NCBI GenBank assembly: GCA_977006965.1
Contig: OZ345375.1
Span: forward strand, 992,001 to 1,056,000
Length of the DNA stretch: 64,000 nt
Direction: 5' to 3'
DNA from: Phymatolithon calcareum
Taxonomy: Eukaryota; Rhodophyta; Florideophyceae; Hapalidiales
Shown here: piece after piece, positions 32,067 to 44,427 of the stretch
How positions within the stretch are numbered: position 1 is the first letter of the stretch
Layout of the letters: the number at the start of each line of letters is the position of its first letter
Translations under genes and position numbers: made by a program
The notes under the pieces: model-generated
What the model saw: the letters and a program-made list of their open reading frames with translations, nothing else
Told to the model about the DNA's origin: nothing
Database searches by the model: none

Positions 32067-32248
32067 AAAGTTCTGCTTTTCTGTTGTCTATTGCACCGCT
32101 TGAGAATTTCCCCTCAAAAAGAGAACAAAATCGAAAAAACTACTTAACGGTGAACATTCTTGATCGGTACTACTCTTCAGATACAAGAGTACGAGACAGG
32201 TACTTTTCTAGTGGCACTAACAGTGCTGTGCTGCAAGATGCACAATAG

Positions 32249-33420
32249 CGTGCCAAGAGATTAGATGATATGATAGATTTAGGAAACAGTAGGAATCCAA
32301 AATTTAAATTTATTTTCCAATGTAACTTCTACACAGTTGAGAAAAATTAAGGCCCTCATCTCCATCTTAGATTTTCACTTTTATTTTTTATGAGCTTGGG
32401 AATCCGAGAAGCTCATTGGACACTTTCTGTTCTGGTAGTACATAATTGGCTAGGCAAAAAAAAGTCCTCGCGCCGTAGAAACGTTTTCTAGAAATTCTCA
32501 GCAGAGGGTTCCTTCGAAAATCGGAACAGCTCCTGGAACGCGCAGTTTAAGACCACTTTCTGATCCGTTCTTTGCATTTCGAAAACTATTATAGAAAGCC
32601 AAGAATGTTGGTTATCCAAAAATCAAAAACAATGAAAGAAAGGGGATGAAATAAGGAGCGTAGAGCACTTTTGGTAATTCTGATATTGAAAAAGAATCGC
32701 CTACAAAGATGGACAATTATCTCGAAAAGAACTCGATGAATTTCTTATTGCCTCGGTCAAAAGTTTCAAATGGTTGTAGATTACCACAGGAATACCGCAA
32801 ATCTGGTAAAATCGAACGTCTAGGTGGCAAAGAAGTTCGCGTTGCGAGACCAATTTTTTTAAAATTGGCAAAAGAGCAGGCGAAAAATATAGTAAAATTC
32901 ACGTTACGCCCCGACGAGAAGCTGAAACTGTTCGAAGGAAACACAGTTAGCATTTTTCTGTAATAATTGATTAGAGGCGAACATTGGAAACTTTTGCTGA
33001 TTTCATATTTGAAAATATTTCACTGTTGCTACACATTTTCTTGAAACTGGATACAGTCCCGTCGGTACAAACGACATAATTAAAATTTCCATCCAGTTTA
33101 TGAGCATTGTTTCGGCCAGTAAGATCGCTGCAAAGATGGGGAAGTAGGTCCTTAAAAACAAATCTGTCCAGTATTTCCATGTGACGATTTTGCATAATTA
33201 TAGATATTTGCTAATTTTTTAAAAAAATGGAAAACATGCTGTAACTTTCAGTTTTGAAATCAAATCTAGTTCTGAACACTCTCACATTTTGTAAAATGAC
33301 TACGTATTGAACTTTTTCAGAAATTTACACTTCGATACTTCGCAATAAGAACAGCCAATAAGCGTGCATATCGTCTGCCCTAAACGGTCACACTTGCGCA
33401 GATCAGTGCAGCTTCAGCTA
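32249..33420. other. AT-rich, no supported gene
   Basis: Open frames on both strands at 32709-32963 overlap each other and carry no motif. Nothing else seen. Confidence 0.35.
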
Positions 33421-33631
33421 ACCCTGCTACAAAATTACAAAATGTAAAGGCCAGTCAATATTCAGAAGACACAAAGACGGCGAGAACACCTCGTTTGCTA
33501 ACTTGTCGCTCGATAGTGGCGCGAGCCGCCAAATATAACGGTAACGAGTAACGGACACCATAATCGATCCAAGAAGAAAGCAGGCCGCCGGGGCTGCAGT
33601 TTGCTGTGCGGCCTTTGCTTCCTGTGCTGCC

Positions 33632-34895
33632 GTGCTGCTCGCGGAAATTGAGAAGAAGACGGTACGCAAGCCTGGTACCGTCGCCCTACTCTCGAACGGC
33701 CGTTTTTGTCTCGATATTCAAGGCCTTGGCGGCGTATACTCACATTTGGCCCAGTTTCAGATTTCATTGTGTCCGTCAACTACCCAAAGCGCCTCATCGT
33801 CGAGCACATCATGCCGCTGTACGATCAGGAGAGAAAAAAGCTGAAATTCGGCATTCCGTATCGGCGAGGTCAGAAATCACGCGGCCGGCGCCCACAAGTA
33901 GATACAATTGATCTACTCGCGCTTGCACTGTGGTTCGTGAAGAGCCGTGACCCGGCGTACAAAATGTGCCCGAGTTGGCGTCTTCTCCAGACCTCTGAAT
34001 GCGTTTGGCTCTACTACGCCATGGAGCTGCTTCTGCGCGCTGTTCGAAAGCGCTCTGCGGTTGATCTCGAGGTGCGCTGGCCGACCATTAAAGAGATTCA
34101 GCAGTCGGCGGCGCTACTCGAAAGCAATTGCGCGGACGGTCACTTATTGAGGGGTGTGTTTGGCATCACGGATGGCGGACGAATGCCGTCCTCGCAGTAT
34201 GTGGATGCAGACACACAGAACCCGTACTGTGAGTGGTACAATCAAGCAACTGAAGCTACCAACGTGTTTGTGTAGAACTTCAAGGGGAGTTGATCCACGC
34301 AGGGATCAACTTCCCCAACTGTTCGCATGAAAGCAATATCTCCGCCGCTTCCGGTCTCTACCGCCCGCGTCTCACAGACGCAATGACTCCGCGTGGATTT
34401 TCGCTGCTGGCCGACAGCGCTTTTGTCAAAAACGTGCGCGGAGCAGAGAGAAAAATCTTGCGTGTGAGGACGGCGAACGAGCATGGAGCCATTCCTGAGT
34501 CGGCGCTGCTGGCGGCCATCGACGTCATTCTCCAACGTGTTATGCCGAGCGAAAGGCAATCAGCCGAGTGGGGCCTTCAAGCGGTCAAGTGACCGTTCAA
34601 GCGCATATCAACGCTGGCTTTTAGTATCTTGCATGTGCGTCTGAGGCTAACGGCTACGCTACCTGCAGACGCATTTGGAAAATACCGTCTGTTGCGCATC
34701 GAGTGCCACCTTTACAACTTTCGCGTACGGTTTGTAGACCTTAACCACATTAGAACTACGTACGCAAACGAGGGCGACATGGTGCAGCCGTGGCTGCAAG
34801 CACTACTATGTAGTAGAGTTCAGTTTCGCCACCTATGGGATTTTTCGGCCCATATGGCTCACTGGTCCATTAGGGACCACCGTAGTAATTGGTGA
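33632..34895 (+). pseudogene. PIF/Harbinger-type DDE transposase, frameshifted
   Basis: Transposase that cuts and rejoins Harbinger elements. Seen: N-terminal EKKTVRKPG segment, a shift near 33740, then a long frame with NYPKRLIVEHIMPLYDQER and the first catalytic Asp in FGITDGGRMP (about 34161). A TAG at 34273 and a one-base loss near 34286 shift the frame to LIHAGINFPNC, LLADSAFVK (second Asp, about 34410) and MPSERQSAEWG (catalytic Glu, about 34549). After another stop the C-terminus FGKYRLLRIECHLYNFR follows (about 34675). All DDE positions remain recognisable but at least three breaks make it inactive. It lies convergent to the Myb-like gene at 35441-36806, its normal partner. Confidence 0.85.
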
Positions 34896-35440
34896 ATGAC
34901 ACCACGTAGACTAATCTGCACAGAGCCTTACAGTAGTCGCTTTTCGCCTGACACTGTCAGCGGAGCGACGAATACTTAAGCCCGTCGCCCGCAAGCTACA
35001 TTAAACAACAAGCAACTTTCGGCTTAGCTTGGCTTCGCAGAGAAGGTCTTCGGGACCACTGCTGCGACTCCGGTGGCCATTGACCTACTAGGTCCTCCAC
35101 CTGCGCTGGGCACTTCGCGTCAAGGAGTGCTACCTCGGACTTCACCCACGTCACTGGCTGAGGCGTCGTACCGACCTCTTCAGTCTTCGCCCAGTGAGTG
35201 ACTCCCATTCCACCTGGAGTTCCACGCTGCTCATCCGTCGATCGTTGGTGAAACGTACAGTCAAACCTTCGTGTTTAACACGCTCTGCCCCCACACATCG
35301 CGCTTCGAGGCTGCAATCCCCTTGAGAAGGTATAGCGGGTCCAACTGGGAATCCGCTATACTACATACTAAGTGACGACAGAGAAAGTAGAGTTCGAGGG
35401 AGATAAAAGAAAAGAGCAGAACGAGTGTCTTTAAATATCG
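34896..35440. other. Spacer between Harbinger genes
   Basis: Minus frame 34996-35208 has no motif. No terminal inverted repeat of the Harbinger element was located here or outside it. Confidence 0.35.
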
Positions 35441-36806
35441 TCAGCGTTCGCGGGTGCACGAGCCGGCCATAGCCCGCAGTATCTGCTTAATCTCCGTTAT
35501 GGACTCGTTCGTATCTTTTAGTGCAGTATCGACTTGACGCTGTACGACCGCTTCGATTGACTCCTGCGTGCCGCTGGACATAGCCTAAGAGACAGTGCTA
35601 ATCTTGTCCGCCATGCGCTCCAGTACGGACACAACGTCTGTTGAAGTTCGCTTCTTCGTCCCTCCTGCAGAAATCTCAATCTCACCAGCCCGCCGTTTGT
35701 TGGCACGTGCGCCAACATGGCGAGCAAGCACTGCTCCATCACGTCGCCCTATCGGCCATCCATCACAAGTTGAATCGTTTGTCGTCTCTCTGCACCTCAT
35801 TTCCTGTTAAACTGCCCGCTCCTCTCTTTGTTGCTTTGCCCTCTACCGCCACTCGAGTTTCCCGCACTTTGCCCAATATCACCGCTCGCCGAAGCGGACA
35901 ACTCCGCGTCAACATAGTTCGTCGGTACGTTGTAGTTACTGCTTGATTAGCCATAAATATCTCGCCCTTGCGCCCTCCATAGTATCGCCCGCGCGATGCG
36001 CTTTGCCCATCGGACGTCCAGATGGCAATTTGGGTCGCAAGTGGGCTTTTTGGTCTGCACGAGGCCATCAAATTTGGATCTCAGCGACTCTATCACGAGC
36101 GTGGGTCTCTCATTCTCACATGCCCATTCATTGTAAATCGTACATACCGTCCCCCAGATGTTTGCGCCGACGGGTCTTCCTGTTCGAAAGCGTCCAGAAG
36201 AGCTGCTACTTCCTTTTCGGTGTAGTTCGGATTGCCAAAACGCGTGCCAGCCTGTCGCCCTCCCCGTGCGCCGCAAGCACCACGTCCACGACCTCTGCGT
36301 CCTCCGCACAGTCCGCAGCCGCCGCGGTTAGTACAAACACCAAACGAACCGCCACTATGTGCCGTGCACAGTGTTGCGTCAGCGAAAGTAAACGCTTCGC
36401 CGTGGAAACCAAATGGGAGAGACTGAGCTTGGTCTCTAAACGGCAGTGCCCCTGAAGGGGGCGTGCACACATACGAGTCGCGTAACATCGGATAGAGCTG
36501 CGCGTCGAGCGCACCAGAGAAAGACGAACAGGGCGCGGAAGCAGGAGCTACAAGCGGCAGTGAGCGAGAAACATCCATTTGTGACGCAGCACATTTGTTA
36601 TAGTAGCCTGCGAGTGCGCATGAGGCGCTAGAACTTCGGCCACTGCCGCAGAGTGAGGCCGAGTCGGCACACCGGATATACTTGTTGCGTTTGTTTGCGG
36701 TGCGGGGGTGATAACAGATGTACTGGTCGCGTTGGGTCCCGGCAATGGGTTACGTGGACGCACCGCGCGACGCGCGCATCAGGCGTCGAGGAACCGCGTG
36801 TCGACA
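35441..36806 (-). pseudogene. Myb/SANT-like DNA-binding protein of the Harbinger element
   Basis: Second Harbinger gene; in known elements this protein helps import the transposase and bind the ends. From a possible ATG at 36806 (MSTRGSSTPDARVAR) a Ser/Pro-rich N-terminus follows with shifts. Then come a GGRRGRGRGACG stretch and the SANT-like core: NPNYTEKEVAALLDAFEQ (about 36280-36230), continued in another frame as WGTVCTIYNEWA and ESLRSKFDGLVQTKKPT. The C-terminus is a predicted coiled coil (VVSVLERMADKISTV, TAG near 35585, then ESIEAVVQRQVDTAL) ending TGA at 35443-35441. At least three breaks. Confidence 0.75.
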
Positions 36807-37449
36807 TGTCGCACTTTCCTGCTTGTTTTTGTCTGTGAGTGGAAAACCAAGCTCACCGCAGTGATGACGGAACGCATTAATAGCGAACCGGATGCGAATG
36901 TGCTAGCGCAGAAGAGAAACGAAATGTTCATCTCGCTCCTTGACGGCTTCTACACGCGGTGCGCGGCGTCGAGACCACCCGCTCTGGAAACGGTGCTGTG
37001 CACAGCGAGATAAAGGTCACAAGGGTATGGGCTGTGATTAGTCAAACGGCGGTGTACAACGTGTCTATATATGCAATATCTGAACAGTCGCGAAGCAGTG
37101 GCGAATCCACACTTCTGTAAATCTGTCAATTCCTCTTTACGTTCATTTAGTACTAAATAGTAAAATGTACATGCTGTTGAGATCGGAGACTTACTGTAAG
37201 GCGGGAAGATGGGAAACTTCGAATTTAGTGCGTTTTGACGTACGTTTACATTGCCAGACTGTTAAATATATGCCACTAATTATGCATTTTAATTGAAAGC
37301 ACAACATTATTTTTGAAAAATATGTTCTTCTACAGTTTTTTTAAACCGAAAGAAATTTTGGCCATTACCATATAGATGCATACATTTAAAAGAACACATG
37401 GTTGTCATATTTTCGAAAATTTCGAATTTATTTGTATTTAGACGATTCT
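36807..37449. other. No gene seen; AT-rich right half
   Basis: From about 37060 the sequence is AT-rich without open frames of note. Confidence 0.35.
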
Positions 37450-37734
37450 TACTTTTTATATGCCGAAGTTTTGACTTGTCGTCGGGATGTTGGCAGTTAT
37501 CGCTACATGAGGACTCATATTAAGCATGTGCAGTCGTGACACCGTAGGGAAATCTCGCATCAACGCGTGTTCTGCATGGACACTCCAATACAACTTCGTA
37601 CTTTAAGCAGACCGTGGAGCCGTTTTTCAAGAACCTACGGGCGAACATGAAGGCTTACCTTGACGATTTTAACTTGCACGCAAAAAGAGAAATGGAACTA
37701 TTGAGTTTATTGAAAAAGTTCTTCTCTGTCTGCG
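37450..37734 (+). pseudogene. Gypsy-3 reverse transcriptase, left half
   Basis: Reads FDLSSGCWQLSLHEDSY, two stops, STRVLHGHSNTTSYF and the catalytic YLDDF near 37656, then LLSLLKKFFSVC up to the Copia-2 insertion at 37735. It continues at 43065. This is a Ty3/Gypsy RT on the plus strand with several stops, clearly older than Copia-2. Confidence 0.8.
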
Positions 37735-38081
37735 TGTTGGAAGTATGTCAACTTAGAGCACTATTCGCTGCATACTTCCTTGTCTAGGTTTGCTCTCGGT
37801 ACACATATACACGTGTCAATTGGAATAGTAAGTTGTCTTAGAATATTCAATGAAGATGATTGTCACTACACGTATGATAAAGATATGTGATTAGATTATA
37901 GTAGATTTTTTTAGGGTTCTTGGGCCTCCATCGTCAACAAGGAAGGACCCATACTTGTTTATCGTACCAAACTTGATCCAAGCCAAATCATATGCCTATA
38001 TAGCCAGGATCCGAGGTAGACCAAGTCAATAAACCAAGGAACCCATCCTCTCAACGAATCTTTCCATAAACTCCAACAACA
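37735..38081 (+). repeat. Copia-2 5' LTR
   Basis: 347 bp; TATA box CTATATAG near 37996 and AATAAA near 38028 give the plus orientation. Confidence 0.92.
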
Positions 38082-38095
38082 GGTTATGGGCCCAG
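38082..38095 (+). promoter_or_regulatory. Copia-2 primer-binding site (initiator tRNA-Met anticodon arm)
   Basis: GGTTATGGGCCCAG adjoins the LTR; reverse complement CTGGGCCCATAACC matches the initiator tRNA anticodon arm. As in Copia-1 the site contains an ATG (38086). Confidence 0.8.
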
Positions 38096-38673
38096 ACAGC
38101 GCCTTACCACCACCGCGCTTCATCTCCAGGGCTCATCATTCGCCCCCGATCAATATCGTCACCGTCATCTTCCGCCGTCGTATTCATCCGGTTTCGTCAT
38201 CTTCCGCAGGCCCCTTATTCCGAGCAAGGCGGAGTTCTCCTTTGTGTACTCCACGTGCCCTAGTGCCCCCGCCCCGAAGGATCTTCTCGTACCACAGCAC
38301 TCAGACTATCACAGTCGCAGACGCTCGGTTGAGGTTCTTTCGGGTCCTTGGAATAATGTGCTTATCTCGACTCTGCTGCCCGGGCTACTCTTTTAGGGTA
38401 TCCCGGTCAGAGAGCAGAAAAGCGACACATCTCTTTGTCAAGTTGTGCTAGTTGTGGAAGATATCGACTTGCAGTGCGTGTTTCCGACTGCAGGTTCAGG
38501 TGTACCAAAACGCCACAAGAGGAATACGGCTTCAAGCCATCCCCAGATCAAGATCCGAGTCAAACTGATTCGAAGGAATTTCCTATACGGGATAGATTGC
38601 CTTTTGTGCACTCGCAGTGGACTCCCCGAACGGATCTTCGACAACATTTTCGAGACCCTCAAGATCCAATATG

Positions 38674-39540
38674 GACAATTTGCAGGGAACAATGAAGGTC
38701 GAAAAGTTAAATGAGACCAATTTCCAGGCTTGGAAACAGAAAATTCAGTTAGCACTATCCTTATGCGACCTCGATGAGTACATCGAAGACGATCCACCGG
38801 CACGGCAATCAGACGACTATAAGCTCTGGCGTAGAAATGACGACAAAACGAAGGCAATAATGGGACGAACATCTCGAACATGAACAAGATTTGGAAACGG
38901 CCAAGGAAATGTGGCAGTCGATTCACAACATCTTCGAGCGACATACCCTTCTCAAGAAATTGGCAGCTCGTTCCAAGTTCTATACTGCAACCATGTTAGA
39001 TGACGAGAAAATATTGCCTGCACCAACCGTATTTGGTAACTCGCATCCACCCTGAAGTCAATGGGCGTCGATATTGACGATAAGGATATGGCCATGGCTG
39101 TGCTCAACGGTCTTCCAGAACGATATGACAGATTGATCAGTGCACTGGATGCGCTTGTCAATGAAGATGAATCATTCTCTCTTGAATTCGTAAAGAGTAG
39201 ACTGTTGCAAGAAGAACAACGCATATCAATGCGTGTCGAAGCATCAAATGTCAAAGCCGAGACAGCTGCACTATTCACTGCCAGACGCGATGGAGAGCGA
39301 ATACGTGATCACGGCGACCATTTCCATCGTCCGGGACATCACGTGATGAAGTGCTGGCGCAAATTTCCGCGCCTCGCTCCAGAAGGATGCAAACATCGAA
39401 ATGTAAAGCTGGCTAAACTAGCTGCATTTGTCACCGATGAGTCGGAGCCCATTCAAGTGATGTCTGACTCCGATTTTTTATACTTGATGGCTAAAGTGCG
39501 AAGTTCCGACATTCCTGAAAAGTCTAAGCATCGGACATGA
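38674..39540 (+). pseudogene. Copia-2 Gag
   Basis: Starts MDNLQGTMKVEKLNETNFQ (38674), a Gag N-terminus of the Copia kind with a W in FQAWKQKIQ. A shift near 38865 is followed by WQSIHNIFERHTLLKKL and by 39061-39540 with LNGLPERYDRLISAL. The zinc knuckle is eroded (HRPGHHVMKCW remains; the first Cys pair is lost). Broken by two shifts. Confidence 0.8.
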
Positions 39541-41593
39541 CGTTCGATCGTCCAATCTTTTGTTCGTATACTGAAATGACTTCAACTGTCGAAATGGGAA
39601 CTAAAGCAAAAGCCACAATCGCTGGAAAAGGAGATGCCGTCATTACGGTCAATGTTAGCGGCAAAATGTCGAAGTGCTAGCTGAAAGATGTAATGCACAT
39701 ACCTGACTTTGGATACTCTCTACTCTCAGTGTCCAAAAGGGACGAGTATGGGTACGAAATTACGGTCAAGAACAGCCGATGCTTTGTTAAGGGACATGAT
39801 ATAACTATTGCATCAGGTACGTTACGCAAGAGTTTTTACTCACTTTATCATGGAGATGAATATAAACTTAGCGAAGTTTCCTGTTTCGCTAGTCTCCAAC
39901 TCTGGCATGAACGTCTCGATCATGTCCACCCTTCTGGTATTTCTGACAAGGTACGCCATGGGGTGGTCAAAGGTATTGACATTTCTCCCAGCTTAGACCC
40001 ATCACAACCATGCCAAGGCTGTCTCGCTGGTAAAGGTCATCGCTCTCCTATCCCGAAGTATAGTAGCTCTCGTTTAGAAGCAATGCTCGATCTTGTGCAT
40101 TCCGACGATCTCGGTCCTATGGATATTTCGTCACTTGGAGAATCGCAATACTTCATCACATTCATAGATGATCACTCCAAGTGGACCACGGTATACACCA
40201 TGCGAAGAAAGTCAGAGAGCTTTGCGTGTTTTCGAAAGTTCCACATGTACGCTGAAAAACATTCAGGAAGAAAGCTCAAGCATTTAAATGTACAAGACTT
40301 CTTGATTGCACCGATTCTCAAATCCATCCGGACCGACAACGGAGGCGCGTATCTGTTCAACGAATTCAAGGCGTACCTCTCTGGTCACGAAATTCATCAC
40401 TAGCTCACTGTCGCTTATACTCCACAGAAAAATGGGGTGGCTGAGCGCATGAACCGCACACTTATAGACTTGGTGCCCTTGATGCTTAATCACAAAGGTA
40501 TCGAGTGGAAGTTCTGGGCTGAAGTGTTGGCTACCACAGTGTACGTCCGCAATCGAGTAACGTCAAGAGGACTTCCTCGGAACACGACCCCCCATCACAT
40601 ATGGATGGGTTCCTCTCCCGACTTGAGACATTTGCGCTTTTGGCGCCAAGTGCTGGTACGTGGTTCGGAGAAAGAAAGTGAAGAAACTCGAAAGTCGTAC
40701 TTGTGAAGCAATCATGGTGGGATACTCGATTGCTTCGAAAGGGTATAAACTTTGGGATCCAAGCTCTAGAAAGGTAGTCGTGTCGCGTGATGTCTCATTT
40801 GACGAATCAGGTTTCGAGAACAACGTTGCTGCAGTAGATGAATCTATTGATACGCCGAAATCAAAGGATGTTAAAGTCTTTGATGATCCTGTGAAAGCTA
40901 AGGACAATCAGTCCGAGGGGCGATAGCGAAAGGCTAATTCCTTTGAAAAACCACTCTGCCTCGTTCAACTCGAGTCTCCAATCGACCGGAGCTTTTGAAA
41001 ACTCCTCCCTACTCTTCTATGCTAGAAATCGAGTCTCCAACTTTGCAACTGAGATATCCTTGTCATCTCAAGAGGTCCCACAGACGTTTCGAGCAGCAAT
41101 CTCTCCGGAAAACATCGATTTATGGTCCTCCGCGAACGAAAAAGAGCATTTATCACTCACTCGTAACGAAACCTGGACTCTAGTTAATCGGAAGTCTGAT
41201 ATGAACGTTCTTCCTTGCAAATACGTCTTCAAGGTTAAGGACACGGGTCAAAAAGTTCGCATCGTGGCAAAAGGATTCCGACAGGTGCATGGGGTGGACT
41301 ACGGTGAAACTTATGCCCCAGTCGTAAATTTCACTTCCATCGGCATCTTAGTTGCAACTGTTGTAGTTTATGACTTAGAACTACACCAGATGGATGCTCT
41401 GACGGTTTTCTTACATGGAGATCTTGACGAAGACATTTACATGGAGGTTCCAGCTGGGTTTCGAGATCCTAAGCGTCCTGACTTGGTGTGCCAGCTCCTT
41501 AAAGCACTCTATGGTTTGAAACAAGAGCCTCCTCATGGCATGCGAAGATCGATTCGTTCCTCACAGACGACCTTGGCTTTATGTGCAGTTTAA
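39541..41593 (+). pseudogene. Copia-2 protease, integrase and RT part
   Basis: Protease remnant followed by TAG at 39678, then HIPDFGYSLLSVSK. Integrase zinc region LWHERLDHVHPSG and CQGCLAGK, core Asp in LVHSDDLGPM, second Asp in IRTDNGGAY, TAG at 40401, and Glu in NGVAERMNRTL. An acidic linker follows. RT begins WSSANEKEHLSLTRNETW with VFKVKDTGQKVRIVAKGF and LKALYGLKQ, ending in a shift near 41530. Three or more breaks; nonfunctional. Confidence 0.85.
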
Positions 41594-42683
41594 ATGACCC
41601 TTTCCTATACGCTCAGCACAAGTCTAACAGCGTCATAGTCATTGCGCTTTACGTAGACGATCTGCTAATAGCTGGTAACGACCGTTCCGCAATCGCTTGA
41701 ATCAAGGGGGAGCTCAATAAACGCTTTGAGATGAAGGACTTGGGTAAAGCAAGCATGTGTCTTGGTCTCTAAATACGACGTGATCGCAAATTCCGAACTC
41801 TTCATTTGTTGCAAACCATCTACGCTGAAGCAGTGCTGAGGCGGTTTAGCATGGAAAACGCGAAATCTGTGCCCACGCCGATGAAGTCCTCTAAGAAGAG
41901 CACCGATATCGAAGAACTTGGCATCTCAGAGCCCGTGTCGGATGAAGTACCATACCGTCCTCCCATTGGAAGCTGTTGAAATATCATACATCATCGTCTC
42001 TCAGCCACTACTCCACACCGGACACGTGGCCTAATAGTTTTTGAAATCTAACAGAAGCCTCATGTATCGCATGGTTGGCATTCGACCTGAAATCTCAGAC
42101 GCCGTTGGCAAACTTTCTTCATTCTGCGAAAAGCCTCTGAAGTATCACTGGACAGCTGTTAAGCGAGTCCTTCGGTATATTGCAGGAACTCGGGGACTAC
42201 GGGATTCTCTTCGGCTCAGAGAAAAATTTGACTCCCGTAGGCTATACCGACTCGGATTGGGCGGGATTCTGTGCGACTCGACGTTCTACAAGCGACTATG
42301 TGTTCCTCCTCGCAGGGGGAGCGATTAGCTGGAGGTCAAAGAAGCAAACCATCGTTGCATCCTCAACTTGTGAAGCGGAGTACATCGCTTCCTGTGCTGC
42401 TGCCAAAGAGGCGGTTTGGCTCTCCAAGCTCATCCCAGATATACTCGGGCAAGAGAAGCCAATAAGCATGGTCCTGTACACGGACAGCCAAAGCGCAATC
42501 GCTACGGGACGAAACACGTCTATAACGCACTGCAATAAACACATAGATATTCAGTACCACTATGTCCGTGATAAAATTGATATCAAGTATTGTGACACGA
42601 ATTCAATGATTGCCGATGCATTGACAAAGCTTCTGGATCGTGTTAAGGCCTTAAAGTTTGCACAATATATGGGACTTTCATGA
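41594..42683 (+). pseudogene. Copia-2 RT catalytic end and RNase H
   Basis: YVDDLLIAGND near 41650 is the RT active site. Stops near 41697 and 41770 interrupt FEMKDLGKAS and the following IRRDRKFRTLHLL. RNase H (42180-42683) reads YTDSDWAGF, SSTCEAEY, YTDSQSAI and NSMIADALTK, the standard Copia C-terminus, ending TGA at 42681. Confidence 0.85.
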
Positions 42684-42716
42684 GTTTCGTGGTACGGCTC
42701 CTCGATCAAAGGGGAG

Positions 42717-43064
42717 TGTTGGAAGTATGTCAGCTTGAAACACTATTCGGGGCATACTTACTTGTCTAGGTTTGCTCTCGGTACACATATACACGTGTCA
42801 ATTGGAATAATAAGTTGTCTTAGAATATTCAATCAAGATGATTGTCACTTACACGTATGATAAGGATATGTGATTAGATTATGATAGATTTATTTTGGGT
42901 TATTGGGCCTCCGTCGTCAACAAGGAAGGACCCATACTTGGTTTTCGGACCAAATTTGATCCAGGCCGAATCCTATGCCTATATAGCCAGGATACGAGAT
43001 CGGCCAAGTCAATAAACCAAGGAACCCATCTTCTCAACGAATCTTTCCATAACCTCCAACAACA
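42717..43064 (+). repeat. Copia-2 3' LTR
   Basis: 348 bp, clear match to the 5' LTR with tens of substitutions and small indels. Confidence 0.92.
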
Positions 43065-43500
43065 TTGCAAAGCTAAGGGCATTTTCCTTTCCACCATCAA
43101 GTGAAACTTGTTCGCAAGGTCCCTAAAGTAGTCTAGTCCTATTGTTTCCGGAGTTTGATATACGATGGGTACCTTTCGCCTGGATGGTCGGAAAGACATG
43201 GATATTCCTCGGACCGCAGACGAATTTGTGCAGTTTATCTATAGATCTCGGTGGCTTTCGATTGCCAGTCCAAACTTTGCGCAGCTCGTCTCGCCGCTAA
43301 ATGATCTCCTGGAAGATGCTTACAAAAGGTCCGGAAAACAAACGAAGAGATCAAATAAGAATATTTCGTCGCAGAGTCTGTCCTGGGTACTATACACGAA
43401 ACCGCTTTCAAAAATTTAGAGAGTACTCTCCGCAACTCCTTCAAGTTGTCGTACCCTAAGACCTGCCATGAAACATGCATCCACTGATGAATCTCGCAAG
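43065..43500 (+). pseudogene. Gypsy-3 reverse transcriptase, right half
   Basis: Directly continues 37734: CKAKGIFLSTIK, several stops, then FRLDGRKDMDIPRTADEFVQF and SPNFAQLVSPLNDLL followed by a basic linker KRSGKQTKRSNK, the RT-to-RNase H connection seen in Gypsy-1 (compare its residues 290-360). A shift near 43400 leads into FKNLESTLRNS. Nothing further of this element is seen. Confidence 0.75.
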
Positions 43501-43599
43501 TAGCTGTCAACGGTTGTGACTCAAACGGAGAAGGCCAAGCTGGAGAAACCTATAGCTGCTCAGAAGCACGAACCACAGGTTTTTATTGGTGCCCTGTTT

Positions 43600-44427
43600 A
43601 ACGGCGCGTAGATAGGAGTACTTTCGAGAAAGAGGAGTATTCGATATTCCAAACTCTGAGCAAAATAGACAACATGTAGACGAGGTTCATGAATTCGCGG
43701 ATGTCAGCGGTTAAGTTGGCGAAATCATACGAGCTGCTGCAGATGTGCCCCTGAACTTGGTGACTCCATGGTCAAGAGTCCTTCCAGGCGCCTCGAGTCG
43801 AACTTTATCCTTTCTGGAGATATAATTCTCCCGCAGCAGCTCACCGATCGATTGAAGAGAATAGATTTTCCGGGATAAGGTTTAAGCTTGTACTCGGCAC
43901 ATGTCTTGTGAAAAATTACGATTGCTTCCAAAAGGTCGAGCAGTAACAAATCTTCAAGCCATCCAACTTCTTTCGGGAAGAATAGTCTTGAATATGGTAC
44001 GCATTGATGATTGCAAGTGGCCACCGCATTTTTTGAGCCATGAAGTACACGGTTTGAAGACTATACGCCAATTGGTGCGATGAAAGATTGACATGCCGGA
44101 CTTTCAGAATCTAAAGTTAAATGCGAATATGCATGTGATAGGTCCAAATTTGAGAAGCTTACAAAGCCATGTAATGTGCGCACCTCGTTTTCGAGATTGT
44201 CTATTAGGTATGCATGTTTGCGCGTGTAGCTGTTTACCGCCGTGAGATCTGGTGTGATTATCCACAAAACAGAGCCTGTCTTTAGTACCAAGTGAGGTCC
44301 CCCAGCCCACGACGATGTAGGGTTGGGGTATTTTAGTCCTTTTTGGTTCAGTGGTGATACGAATTAGTCCAAAAATTGCTCTTGGATTGCGAATAGTTTT
44401 GAAACTTTGCTCTTCTAGGGATGGCAT
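43600..44427 (-). pseudogene. Gypsy-2 reverse transcriptase fragment
   Basis: Contains VLKTGSVLWIITPDL, the fingers, and NLDLSHAYSHLTLDSESP, then LEDLLLLDLLEAI where the catalytic Asp pair is eroded, and CCGRIISPERIKFDSRRLEG. Decayed through shifts and stops. Confidence 0.8.

Larger units (their letters stand above)
37735..43064 (+). mobile_element. Copia-2, Ty1/Copia retrotransposon, decayed
   Basis: LTRs 37735-38081 and 42717-43064 with ends TGTTGGA and TCCAACAACA. The same half-tRNA primer site as Copia-1 follows the left LTR; AAAGGGGAG precedes the right one. Gag, protease, integrase, RT and RNase H are all recognisable but broken by frameshifts and stops. Flanks CTGCG and TTGCA match at three of five bases, a decayed target duplication. 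LTRs differ at many positions, so this insertion is much older than Copia-1. It resembles plant-type Copia more than Copia-1 does. Confidence 0.93.

Noticed and set aside
32709-32963. Overlapping plus and minus frames
   Set aside because: Both are open by chance in AT-rich DNA; no motif distinguishes a coding strand.
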